Assembly: GCA_002793215.1 (NCBI GenBank)
Contig: PFPU01000192.1
Span: forward strand, 1 to 40,963
Direction of reading: 5' to 3'
Length of the DNA: 40,963 nt
Source of the DNA: Flavobacteriales bacterium CG_4_10_14_0_2_um_filter_35_18
GTDB taxonomy: Bacteria; Bacteroidota; Bacteroidia; Flavobacteriales; Flavobacteriaceae
The position numbers were made by a program, and so were the translations under genes. The notes beneath the pieces are model-generated. The model ran no database searches, was not told the DNA's origin, and worked only from the letters and a program-made list of their open reading frames with translations. Position 1 is the first letter of the stretch. The number at the start of each line of letters is the position of its first letter. Below, piece after piece: positions 1 to 6,068 of the stretch.

Positions 1-196
1 GCACTTTAATTTCCAAACTGTCCATCGAGGCATTGGCTTTTACTGGGGCTGAATCAATGGCTTGGGTATGACCACTTACCAGACCGGCTTCAACGCATAG
101 TTTTAAAACTTGGGTAAACACTTCTTCAAAAATACCTTCGGGAAAGAGTTGACGCGTTTTGCTGATGGTGCTATGCCAAGGCAAAGGTTCAAGCAA
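1..196 (-). pseudogene. IS1182/IS5-like transposase fragment, cut at left edge
   Basis: Read on the minus strand, this stretch is an open frame containing PWHSTISKTRQLFPEG, followed by VSGHTQAIDSAPVKANASM. That is the DDE-transposase region typical of IS1182-like (DUF772) elements; the D of AIDSAPVKANAS is the expected first catalytic aspartate. The frame is closed by a stop just upstream of position 196, so the N-terminal part is missing. The C-terminal part would lie left of the window. It abuts the remnant of a GIY-YIG gene, so the insertion or a later deletion probably removed the front of that gene. Family assignment is from recognised motifs; the exact IS is not known. Confidence 0.75.
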
Positions 197-227
197 TTAA
201 GTATCTAAGTAGCGGTTTGAAAGTGAT

Positions 228-527
228 ATGCTTTCTGTAACCAAAGGCATTTATTTGATAAGCGACACAAACACAGGAAAACTTTAAGTTGGTTCAGCTT
301 ATGGCGAAGACGGAATTTGGGGACGTTGGAAAAGTTATGTTTCAACAAACGGGCACGGCAATAACAAAACGCTAAAAGAATTGGTTGAAAACAATCCAAA
401 CTACGGAAACAATTTTCAGTTTTCAATTTTAATACCCCAAACAATAACAGCAGATGAAGCGATTAGAAAGGAACCTCTTTTTAAAAACAAACTTGGAGCA
501 AGAACATTTGGACTAAACAACAACTAA
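228..527 (+). pseudogene. GIY-YIG nuclease-domain gene, truncated and with a nonsense codon
   Basis: The frame from ATG 228 reads KGIYLISDTNTGKL, stop, VGSAYGEDGIWGRWKSY, then continues without a further stop to TAA 525-527 (ending FGLNNN). This is a GIY-YIG nuclease domain: the GIY motif is present, and the tyrosine codon of the expected YVG motif is TAA (285-287), a one-base change from TAT. A stop at 210-212 and the transposase scrap to the left show that the upstream part of the gene is also gone. The C-terminal part with WGRW and the ending LFKNKLGARTFGL is well preserved, so inactivation may be recent. A sequencing error at 285-287 is the main alternative, but the missing front end would remain. 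Confidence 0.8.
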
Positions 528-534
528 ACAAATT

Positions 535-816
535 ATGAATTCACCAAGAGTAGTTACACACGGCGGAGTAACTTTAAATTTAGCGACAATAAAATGTTTC
601 AAATTGAAAACAAATACTGAGTTGGGTAAATCAGGAGTAATGACTGTTGAACACAAATCACGTTTTGAATACATTCAACATCCAGAAACAGGAGAATATG
701 AAAAACAAGAATATAATGAAAAAACAGAAGTTGATTATTCTACCTATTCATCAGCGGAAGCTCATAGAAATGAATGGGAAGAAATTTGGCAGGATTATTT
801 AGACGACCAAGGTTAA
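535..816 (+). CDS. Hypothetical protein, 93 aa
   Basis: A 93-residue acidic protein that starts 7 bp after the GIY-YIG pseudogene stop, so the two were probably one transcript. No signal peptide, membrane segment or recognised domain is visible. The N-terminal third (THGGVTLNLATIKCFKLKT) is mixed polar and hydrophobic; the C-terminal part is rich in Glu, Tyr and Asp (EYEKQEYNEK, EWEEIWQDYLDD). I do not recognise the family. Its place directly behind a nuclease-domain gene suggests a small partner protein, but that is inference. The frame is intact, unlike its upstream neighbour. Confidence 0.55.
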   Translation: MNSPRVVTHGGVTLNLATIKCFKLKTNTELGKSGVMTVEHKSRFEYIQHPETGEYEKQEYNEKTEVDYSTYSSAEAHRNEWEEIWQDYLDDQG

Positions 817-860
817 TTAGCTCATACATTTTTTTAAATTTGTCAATTACAAGAGCTAAT
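816..860 (+). promoter_or_regulatory. Inverted repeat and -7-like element before the KilA-N gene
   Basis: ATTAGCTC at 816-823 and its exact reverse complement GAGCTAAT at 853-860 bracket the leader, with the right arm touching the ATG at 861. TAAATTTG at 835-842 fits the Bacteroidetes -7 consensus TAnnTTTG; no TTTG is found 20 bp upstream. The arms could form a hairpin that hides the start codon region or could bind a regulator. Functional role is inference. Confidence 0.35.
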
Positions 861-1679
861 ATGGCAAAAGGAAGAACCTTAAACGTCAACGAATTCACAA
901 TTACAGTTATTCATCAAAATGAAACTGACTATATCAGCTTGACTGATATGACGACTTCTTTTCGTGAAGGAAGTGGACTAATTGGGAAATGGATATCCAA
1001 TAAAAACACATTGGAATATTTGGGTGTTTGGGAGAAAATCAACAACCCAAATTTTAATTACCCCGAATTCGGGGTAATTGGACAAGAAGCAGGAACAAAC
1101 AGGTTCATAATGTCTGTTGGACAATGGATTGACCGTGCAAAATCGGTTGGAATGATTGTTAAAGTAGGACGTTACGGAGGTACTTTTGCACACAAAGACA
1201 TTGCTTTTCACTTTGCAATGTGGTTAAGCCCTGAATTTCAGATTTATTTAGTCAATGAATTTCAACGACTAAAAGATGATGAAAACAGTCGCCTGAAATT
1301 AGAATGGAATTTACAAAGAACCTTAGCCAAAGTAAATTACCAAATCCATACAGACGCAATCAAAGAAAACCTAATCCCGAAAGAAATCACGAAACAACAA
1401 GTAAGTTTTGTGTACGCCAATGAAGCGGATTTATTGAATGTTGCACTTTTCGGAATAACAGCTAAAGAATGGAGAGAAACCAATACCGATAAAAACGGAA
1501 ACATAAGAGATTATGCAACATTAGTACAATTGGTTGTGTTGAGTAATATGGAAAGTATAAATGCTTTACTTATTCAACAAAACTTACCGCAAAACGAACG
1601 ACTTATCCAGCTCAACAAAGTTGCTATTGCTCAAATGAAATCTCTGTCGGAAAGTAATGCAATAAAGAAATTGAAATGA
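861..1679 (+). CDS. KilA-N domain-containing protein, 272 aa
   Basis: The first ~120 residues read as a KilA-N DNA-binding domain (DYISLTDMTTSF, then KWISNKNTLEYLGVWEKINN, then TFAHKDIAFHFAMWLSPEF), followed by an alpha-helical C-terminal half with LVNEFQRLKDDENSR and ANEADLLNVALFGITAKEW. KilA-N proteins occur in phages and in mobile or accessory chromosomal regions of Bacteroidota; their cellular role is poorly defined. The open frame extends upstream to 774, but that part overlaps the previous gene and looks non-protein-like. ATG 861 (MAKGRTLNVNEF) is therefore preferred. The frame is intact. It is followed by a long palindrome and then a broken dinD. Confidence 0.85.
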   Translation: MAKGRTLNVNEFTITVIHQNETDYISLTDMTTSFREGSGLIGKWISNKNTLEYLGVWEKINNPNFNYPEFGVIGQEAGTNRFIMSVGQWIDRAKSVGMIVKVGRYGGTFAHKDIAFHFAMWLSPEFQIYLVNEFQRLKDDENSRLKLEWNLQRTLAKVNYQIHTDAIKENLIPKEITKQQVSFVYANEADLLNVALFGITAKEWRETNTDKNGNIRDYATLVQLVVLSNMESINALLIQQNLPQNERLIQLNKVAIAQMKSLSESNAIKKLK

Positions 1680-1704
1680 AGCAGAGAAAAAAAAACGAAC
1701 CGCC

Positions 1705-1829
1705 AACACACGCTACAAGCAGGCTGGGGATTTGGCTTAATTTGAAAATAGTTTTGTATTTGATACATTTGTTTTTAACCGAAAGATTACGCATCTTTAA
1801 TCCCAGCCTGCGTGTAGCGCGGGAACGTT
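1705..1829. repeat. Long imperfect palindrome A (cassette-boundary-like)
   Basis: Arms at 1711-1732 and 1799-1819 are near-perfect reverse complements (core GCAGGCTGGG / CCCAGCCTGC, plus CGCTACA / TGTAGCG), separated by a ~66-bp AT-rich loop. Outside the arms lie AAC (1705-1707, in CGCCAACA) and GTT (1827-1829, in AACGTTACCG). Outer AAC and GTT triplets around a foldable core resemble integron attC sites in architecture, but the flanking bases do not fit RYYYAAC/GTTRRRY. It separates the KilA-N gene from the dinD remnant. Confidence 0.7.
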
Positions 1830-1947
1830 ACCGCCAAGTGTAAAAGACGGAAACACAGAACTATTTGATAGGAAATATAGAAAAAGAATTATAAATATCT
1901 GACATTTGATTGATATTTGATAAATTTAGGGCTTAAAATAAAGTTAG

Positions 1948-2782
1948 ATGAAATCTGAAGAAATCAAGAATTTATTTTCTCAATTTGAAGCCGTTGCTTC
2001 AGATTTGGAAGGTATTGAATGTTGGAGTGCACGAGAATTGTAGGAACTGTTAGGATATAGTAAATGGGAGAATTTTGAAAAAGTTATCCAAAAAGCTAAA
2101 GATGCATGTATTAATGCTGGAGAAGAAGTAGATTATCATTTTCCTGACATCAGGAAAACGATACCAATGCCCAAAGGTGCTGAAAAAGAAATAGATGACA
2201 TTCTTTTAACAAGGTACGCCTGTTATCTGATTGCTCAAAATGGAGATAGCCGAAAAGAAGAAATTGCATTTGCCCAAAACTATTTTGCAGTACAAACACG
2301 TCGAGCAGAAATAGTTGAACAACGAATTTTAGAATTTGAACGGGTGAAAGCTCGTGAGAAATTAAGTCAAACTGAGAAACAACTTTCAGGCATTCTTTAT
2401 GAACGTGGTGTTGACAACCAAGGATTTGCAATAATTAGAAGTAAAGGCGATCAAGCATTATTCAGATTAAATACCCAAATGCTTAAACGTAAAATGGGTG
2501 CACCAGTTAGCCGACCTGTTGCTGATTTTCTACCTACGATTAGTATAAAAGCGAAAGATTTAGCGGCAGAGATGACTGGATTGAATGTACAAAGCAAAGA
2601 CCTGAAAGGACAAACTATGATTGAAAAAGAACATATTGACAATAACCTTGCTGTTAGAAATGCTCACACAAAGAGGAATCGTACCAGAAAACCTTCCACC
2701 AGCAGAAGATGTGAAGAAATTGCAACGGAAACTTGATGGAGATGAGAAAAAACTATTGAAGGGTCGTAAAAATAAAAAATAA
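1948..2782 (+). pseudogene. dinD: DNA-damage-inducible protein D (dinD) pseudogene
   Basis: From ATG 1948 the frame reads KNLFSQFEAVASDLEGIECW, then a TAG stop at 2041-2043 within CWSAREL-stop-ELLGYSKWENF, where Gln is expected. It then stays open through YACYLIAQNGDSRKEEIAF and RRAEIVEQRILEFERVKARE. After NNLAVR (about 2655) the frame slips: the next block MLTQRGIVPENLPPAED, starting at 2660, is in another frame and ends at TAA 2780-2782. A 2-base deletion explains this. The whole length, about 275 residues, matches DinD, an SOS-regulated protein of unknown mechanism found sporadically on accessory DNA. Two independent lesions make it a real pseudogene rather than one sequencing error. Confidence 0.88.
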
Positions 2783-2790
2783 AAAAACAC

Positions 2791-2930
2791 CAAGCGGTAA
2801 CAAGGGGTTAATAAAATGCAGGCTATCTGCGGATTAGGAAACATAATCGTTTCAATCCAGCGTCGTCTCGTGGGACGATGACGATGTTCCAATCGCCTGA
2901 ACTTTATCAACCCCCACCGTAACGTTGGCA
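2791..2930. repeat. Long imperfect palindrome B (cassette-boundary-like)
   Basis: Arms GGGGTTAATAAA (2804-2815) and TTTATCAACCCC (2903-2914) pair at 11 of 12 positions. AAC at 2799-2801 (GCGGTAAC) and GTT at 2924-2926 (GTTGGCA) sit outside them. The loop contains a smaller GC-rich dyad near 2860-2884 (CGTCGTC / GACGATGACG). It lies between the dinD remnant and the crp-like gene; the crp-like start codon follows within 25 bp of the element. Confidence 0.65.
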
Positions 2931-2953
2931 TTCCATTATAGAAATACTTAAAA

Positions 2954-3457
2954 ATGAAAATACTAGAATTAGCAAAAGAGGAAAGAATAAGAAAAGGCGA
3001 GCTTTTATTGTCGGAAGGGCAAAGATGTTATGATTTGTTTTTTGTTACTAAGGGGATATTAAGAGTTTATTATCTTAAAGACGGACAAGATATAACGGGT
3101 TGGTTCGGTACAAGTAGGACAATTATTACAGCATTAGAAAGTTTTCATAGCCAGATCCCTAGCGACCAGTATATTCAAGCTGTAATAGATACAGAGATTC
3201 TAAGAATTTCAAAACTTGATTTAAAAAAAGCAATAGAAAATTCAAAGGAAATGAATGCTGAGTATTTGACGTTGCTTACAGAACATTTGATGAGAGTTCA
3301 ACAGAGAGTAAAGGCATTACAATTTTATACTGCAAAAGAGCGGTATAATCTCTTGATTGAAAAAAATCCTGATGTGGTTAAATTTGTCAAAAGAAGCCAA
3401 ATTGCTTCTTATTTAGGAATTACTCTTGAAACTTTAAGCAGAGTGACAAGTATCTAA
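2954..3457 (+). CDS. Crp/Fnr-family regulator, shortened at both ends
   Basis: A 167-residue protein with a cyclic-nucleotide-binding-like beta-barrel (KGELLLSEGQRCYDLFFVTK, GILRVYYLKDGQDITGWF) followed by a winged helix (KRSQIASYLGITLETLSRV). Bacteroidetes members are usually about 190 residues. Here the first ~25 residues are missing, replaced by palindrome B, and the end reads SRVTSI instead of a longer tail. A stop at 2939-2941 rules out an upstream extension. The recognition helix is complete, so DNA binding may survive, but function is doubtful. A perfect dyad that looks like a Crp/Fnr operator begins 5 bp after the stop codon. No iron-sulfur cysteine set is present. Confidence 0.75.
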   Translation: MKILELAKEERIRKGELLLSEGQRCYDLFFVTKGILRVYYLKDGQDITGWFGTSRTIITALESFHSQIPSDQYIQAVIDTEILRISKLDLKKAIENSKEMNAEYLTLLTEHLMRVQQRVKALQFYTAKERYNLLIEKNPDVVKFVKRSQIASYLGITLETLSRVTSI

Positions 3458-3461
3458 TTTT

Positions 3462-3506
3462 TTTGACAAATGTCAAAGGAAAAGGAATAAATACACCCGA
3501 TTTTTG
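3462..3506 (+). promoter_or_regulatory. Crp/Fnr-type operator with -7-like element
   Basis: TTTGACA-AA-TGTCAAA at 3462-3477 is an inverted repeat with perfect 7-bp arms, of the TTGAC-N4-GTCAA type. GATTTTTG at 3499-3506 matches TAnnTTTG at five of six fixed bases and starts 29.5 nt from the dyad centre. The same dyad core and the same 29.5-nt spacing occur at the divergent korA/ferredoxin promoters at 26821-26894. This probably was the promoter of a gene controlled by the adjacent regulator; the target gene now seems decayed. Confidence 0.6.
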
Positions 3507-3784
3507 TGCCTGTAAATTAATTTGTTTAACAAAAATCGTAAAATTATAAAAGTTGTTTTTTTAATTATCATTGCCTCAGTTAATCCATCCGAAAAGGACG
3601 CTTTAAATTATTACTTACAAGAAATGATTGTTTTGTATCAAGAAGTTGGAGCAAAACCTCGCAACTACTCATAGCCGAGACCGTTAGCAACAGTGTGAAA
3701 AACATTCTGCAAACCAATAACGTGATTTTAACACGACAAGAATATAATTTATATTTGAGCAAAAAACTGATAGATAAGAAATAA
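3507..3784 (+). pseudogene. Possible decayed small gene between the regulator and the methyltransferase
   Basis: No intact gene is visible. A frame from TTG 3522 to TAG 3674 encodes 49 residues, with a basic start and a hydrophobic run (KIIKVVFLIIIASV), then LNYYLQEMIVLYQEVG. A different frame then runs LLIAETVSNSVKNILQ and LTRQEYNLYLSKKLIDKK to TAA 3782-3784, directly before the next ATG. The two pieces may be one frameshifted gene. The phrase ACCGTTAGCAACAG near 3682 resembles the left end of palindrome C. I cannot name the gene. Confidence 0.3.
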
Positions 3785-4588
3785 ATGAAAAAAGGACAGA
3801 TTTCAAATTTACTAAGAGGACTTGGATTAATATATTTCACTGATTGGGTGAGATATTATATGCAAAAATTTAAAAATCGTAAGATTAACAAGGATTTTAA
3901 ATCAAAAAATCCAGATGTAAAGTTACCACCTGACTACCTGATTTATGAATCATTCCAGATTAACTATCAAAAATATTATACTGAGAGTACCGAGACTGCT
4001 AAGTGGTTGACAGACCATTTTAAAAAACATATTGATTTAAAAGATAAACGGATACTTGATTGGGGATGCGGACCTGGTCGGATAATTAGACATTTACCAA
4101 ACGTGATTGGTAATGGGTGCGAATATTTTGGCACTGATTATAATAAAAAATCAATTGATTGGTGTTCAAAAAACTTGACAGGTATTCAATTCAATAAAAA
4201 TTCATTAAATGCTCAACTGCTATATGATGATAATTTTGTAGACGTGATTTATGGCATCTCTATTTTTACTCATCTTTCCGAGCAGCTACATTATGATTGG
4301 TACAATGAGTTGTATCGGATTTTAAAACCAAATGGGATAATGTTTCTGACAACTCAAGGAGACAATTTCAAGGTTAAATTGACAGATTTGGAATTGGATA
4401 AGTATAATAATGACAAATTGGTTGTTAGAGGAAAAGTAAAAGAGGGACATAGGACTTATTCCGCATTTCATCCACAAGGATTTATGAGAAAATTATTCAG
4501 TAATGTTGAGATATTAGAGCATATTGAAACAAAACCTGAGAAAGGAAAATGTTTGCCACAAGATATTTGGATTATAAAGAAACAATAG
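3785..4588 (+). CDS. Class I SAM-dependent methyltransferase, 267 aa
   Basis: A Rossmann-fold methyltransferase. Motif I is ILDWGCGPGRIIRHLP (around residues 95-110); motif II region is CEYFGTDYNKKSIDW; motif IV region is DDNFVDVIYGISIFTHLSE; then ELYRILKPNGIMFLTTQGD. A ~90-residue N-terminal part (YMQKFKNRKINKDFKS, PPDYLIYESFQINYQKYY) is typical of methyltransferases found near sugar-nucleotide and surface-glycan genes, so a glycan or small-molecule substrate is plausible but not shown. The ATG directly follows a stop codon in another frame (3782-3784). The gene is intact and is followed by palindrome C. Confidence 0.85.
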   Translation: MKKGQISNLLRGLGLIYFTDWVRYYMQKFKNRKINKDFKSKNPDVKLPPDYLIYESFQINYQKYYTESTETAKWLTDHFKKHIDLKDKRILDWGCGPGRIIRHLPNVIGNGCEYFGTDYNKKSIDWCSKNLTGIQFNKNSLNAQLLYDDNFVDVIYGISIFTHLSEQLHYDWYNELYRILKPNGIMFLTTQGDNFKVKLTDLELDKYNNDKLVVRGKVKEGHRTYSAFHPQGFMRKLFSNVEILEHIETKPEKGKCLPQDIWIIKKQ

Positions 4589-4590
4589 AA

Positions 4591-4728
4591 CACCGTTGCC
4601 TAGCACATGGTATAGTGCATGCGGGTTTCAGAGGTATTCGGGCATTTATAGCTCGTAAAAAAAGTCGGTGTAAACTAATAGGAAATCGCTTCGTAATCCC
4701 GCACGACACCATACCATAAACCGTCAAA
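4591..4728. repeat. Long imperfect palindrome C (cassette-boundary-like)
   Basis: Left arm 4607-4625 (ATGGTATAGTGCATGCGGG) and right arm 4698-4717 (CCCGCACGACACCATACCAT) are reverse complements apart from three or four positions, with a ~72-bp loop. The left flank ACCGTTGCCTAGCAC begins just after the methyltransferase stop codon. The right flank AAACCGTC is degenerate and lacks a clean GTT. As a transcript it would fold into a strong stem and may also end transcription. Confidence 0.7.
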
Positions 4729-4852
4729 CTATCTAAAAACCTATTTCCTTACAAAATAATCAACAATCTGATTGTTAATAACTTAAAATTATTTTTATTT
4801 GCTTAATAAATTGATTTTCAGTATTTTTATACTGTTATTAAATGGATGCTTT

Positions 4853-5080
4853 ATGAAATTTATTACAGGAAAAGATAGGTATCAGGTAGAGTTTTACACC
4901 CACTGCCTTGATGAATCCATTTCGCAAGACAACGAAGTGCGTTTAATCGACCTTTTTGTGGATAGTTTACAACTTTCCGACTATGGCTTTGAAATGGATT
5001 TTATCGAAAACCTGCCTCGCCGGCAGGCAGGCGGCAGACCAGCTTACCACCCTGCCGATTTATTAAAATTGTATATTTAG
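4853..5080 (+). pseudogene. IS1182-family transposase, N-terminal fragment
   Basis: From ATG 4853 the frame reads MKFITGKDRYQVEF, then NEVRLIDLFVDSLQLSDYGF, then GRPAYHPADLLKLYI and a stop. This is the N-terminus of an IS1182-family transposase; the normal protein continues with YGYLN after KLYI and runs several hundred residues more. Between DFIEN and GRPAYHP, which are usually contiguous, there is an extra LPRRQAG encoded by a GC-rich palindrome. Nothing of the catalytic domain follows. Whether it belongs to the same element as the fragment at 1-196 cannot be decided, because the pieces do not overlap and lie in opposite orientation. Confidence 0.8.
5011..5031. repeat. GC-rich palindromic insert inside the transposase fragment
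   Basis: A near-perfect palindrome built from CCTGCC and GGCAGG units, strikingly GC-rich against its surroundings. It adds seven codons in frame (LPRRQAG) between two normally adjacent transposase motifs. Short palindromes of this kind occur as dispersed repeats in some Bacteroidetes genomes; that link is from memory. Confidence 0.6.
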
Positions 5081-5350
5081 GACTATTACTATTGTAATTG
5101 TTACTAAACCGTTTTTATCCTTTTTAACACAGCTATTTTTAGAACATCCGTTTGGTAAAATTTTTATTACTGTTCAATAAATCAATTCTTTTGCTTCTAT
5201 TTTTTTCTATTTATGACGAATTAATGGCGGTTTTTAGATAACCTGCCCCAACCAATCGAGGAACTGCCGTTGACTGCAAGTGTAACAGGCTACTCAATTA
5301 ACAGTAAATGACGATTTATAAGGAACAAAATTTAATTTTTAAAATATTTA
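5081..5350. other. Gene-free stretch
   Basis: No convincing open frame, RNA or terminator is seen. It is AT-rich, with one more GC-containing patch near 5241-5295 (CTGCCCCAACCAATCGAGG, CTGCCGTTGACTGCAAGTG) that may be debris of another palindromic element. It ends at the promoter of the thioredoxin-like gene. Confidence 0.4.
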
Positions 5351-5382
5351 TTTGTTTTTGTTAGTTATCCTAACTATATTTG
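5351..5382 (+). promoter_or_regulatory. Promoter P1 with 15-bp operator, thioredoxin-like gene
   Basis: TTTG at 5351-5354, a 20-nt spacer, then TATATTTG at 5375-5382: a full match to the Bacteroidetes TTTG/TAnnTTTG promoter. The spacer contains TAGTTA-TCC-TAACTA (5362-5376), a dyad with perfect 6-bp arms whose last two bases are the TA of the -7 element. Such placement means that bound protein would block RNA polymerase. The start codon is 42 bp downstream. The matching operator in P2 and the linked MarR gene point to MarR as the ligand. Confidence 0.8.
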
Positions 5383-5424
5383 TAACGGCAATAATGCCAA
5401 ACAACAATTTAAATCATTGAAAAA

Positions 5425-5658
5425 ATGGCAAAATCAATTTTTTATCACGCAGGATGTCCAGTGTGCATCAGTGCAGAACACGACATCATTGATCTTATTG
5501 GTACTACCAATGTAGAAATAGTTAACATTGGTGAAGACCGCAAACGAATTGCAGAAGCAGAAAAAGCTGGCGTAAAATCTGTTCCGGCATTGCTTACTCC
5601 AAACGGAAATGTATTACACATCAATTTTGGCGCTTCAATGGCTGACGTAAAAGGCTAA
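5425..5658 (+). CDS. Thioredoxin-like protein with CPVC motif, 77 aa
   Basis: A minimal thioredoxin-fold protein: beta strand SIFYHAG, redox motif C11-P-V-C14, helix, strand VEIVNIGE, and the cis-proline segment KSVPALLTP with P54. The length fits glutaredoxin- or thioredoxin-like mini-domains; no signal peptide is present, so it should act in the cytoplasm, probably in dithiol-disulfide exchange. It is the only gene after promoter P1 before the hairpin at 5667-5700. With the DUF2024 gene and the four-Cys MarR gene downstream it appears to form one regulon. Substrate unknown. Confidence 0.82.
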   Translation: MAKSIFYHAGCPVCISAEHDIIDLIGTTNVEIVNIGEDRKRIAEAEKAGVKSVPALLTPNGNVLHINFGASMADVKG

Positions 5659-5662
5659 AAAA

Positions 5663-5702
5663 TTTGCCCCATAAAGTTAGGATAACTATCTTTGTGGGGT
5701 AT
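5663..5702 (+). promoter_or_regulatory. Promoter P2 with matching operator, overlapping a hairpin
   Basis: TTTG (5663-5666), 20-nt spacer, TATCTTTG (5687-5694): the same geometry as P1. The operator AAGTTA-GGA-TAACTA (5674-5688) begins 8 nt after the last base of TTTG, exactly as in P1, and differs from the P1 dyad by one arm base and a complemented centre. The same DNA forms a stem, CCCCATAAAG (5667-5676) with CTTTGTGGGG (5689-5698), followed by TATTTT. It may therefore also terminate the upstream transcript. P2 should drive DUF2024 and marR; the start codon is ~107 nt downstream. Confidence 0.75.
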
Positions 5703-5801
5703 TTTATCATTTATTAAAAAATGAAATCAATCATAAACATTGTCTCTCTTTAAGCCTATATTTCAGGCATTAGTTAAACTTAAAATAAATCGACAACTAA
5801 A

Positions 5802-6068
5802 ATGAAAGTAGCAGTTTGGGACACAAATGTAACCAAAAAGGAGGGAACAGTCATGCATTTTGATATTCTTGCTCCCGATGAAATTAAAGATACAGCCGTA
5901 ATTTTAAAGTATTGCAAAAGCTATATTAAAACAAAAGGACAAGAAGAACAACCATTAGCATCAAAGGAATGTACGTTCTGTCACATAGAAACACTACAAC
6001 CTAATTGGGAAGCAGATATAATAAACCAAGGTTACTTCATCATTGAAATGGAAAATTGTAATCAATGA
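5802..6068 (+). CDS. DUF2024 family protein, 88 aa
   Basis: The sequence MKVAVWDTNVTKKEG at the start and SKECTFCHIE at residues 55-63 are hallmarks of DUF2024, a small family of unknown function. Cysteines are at 38, 57, 60 and 86; C57-x2-C60 could bind metal or form a disulfide. Full length for the family. Its stop overlaps the start of the MarR gene by 4 bp (ATGA), indicating translational coupling. Being tied to a cysteine-rich regulator and a thioredoxin-like protein suggests a role in thiol or metal redox balance; this is inference from context. Confidence 0.85.
   Translation: MKVAVWDTNVTKKEGTVMHFDILAPDEIKDTAVILKYCKSYIKTKGQEEQPLASKECTFCHIETLQPNWEADIINQGYFIIEMENCNQ

Noticed and set aside
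205-444. Minus-strand 79-aa open frame
   Set aside because: It is the antisense of the GIY-YIG pseudogene; the + strand reading has clear family motifs and this one has none.
774-860. N-terminal extension of the KilA-N protein to 774
   Set aside because: It overlaps the preceding gene out of frame and the extra residues do not resemble the family; ATG 861 fits.
1705-1829. Calling the palindromes true attC sites
   Set aside because: The outer AAC/GTT arrangement is attC-like, but flanking bases do not fit RYYYAAC/GTTRRRY and no integron integrase is in the window; kept as a hypothesis only.
2150-2431. Minus-strand 93-aa open frame
   Set aside because: Antisense shadow of the dinD coding region, with no recognisable motif.
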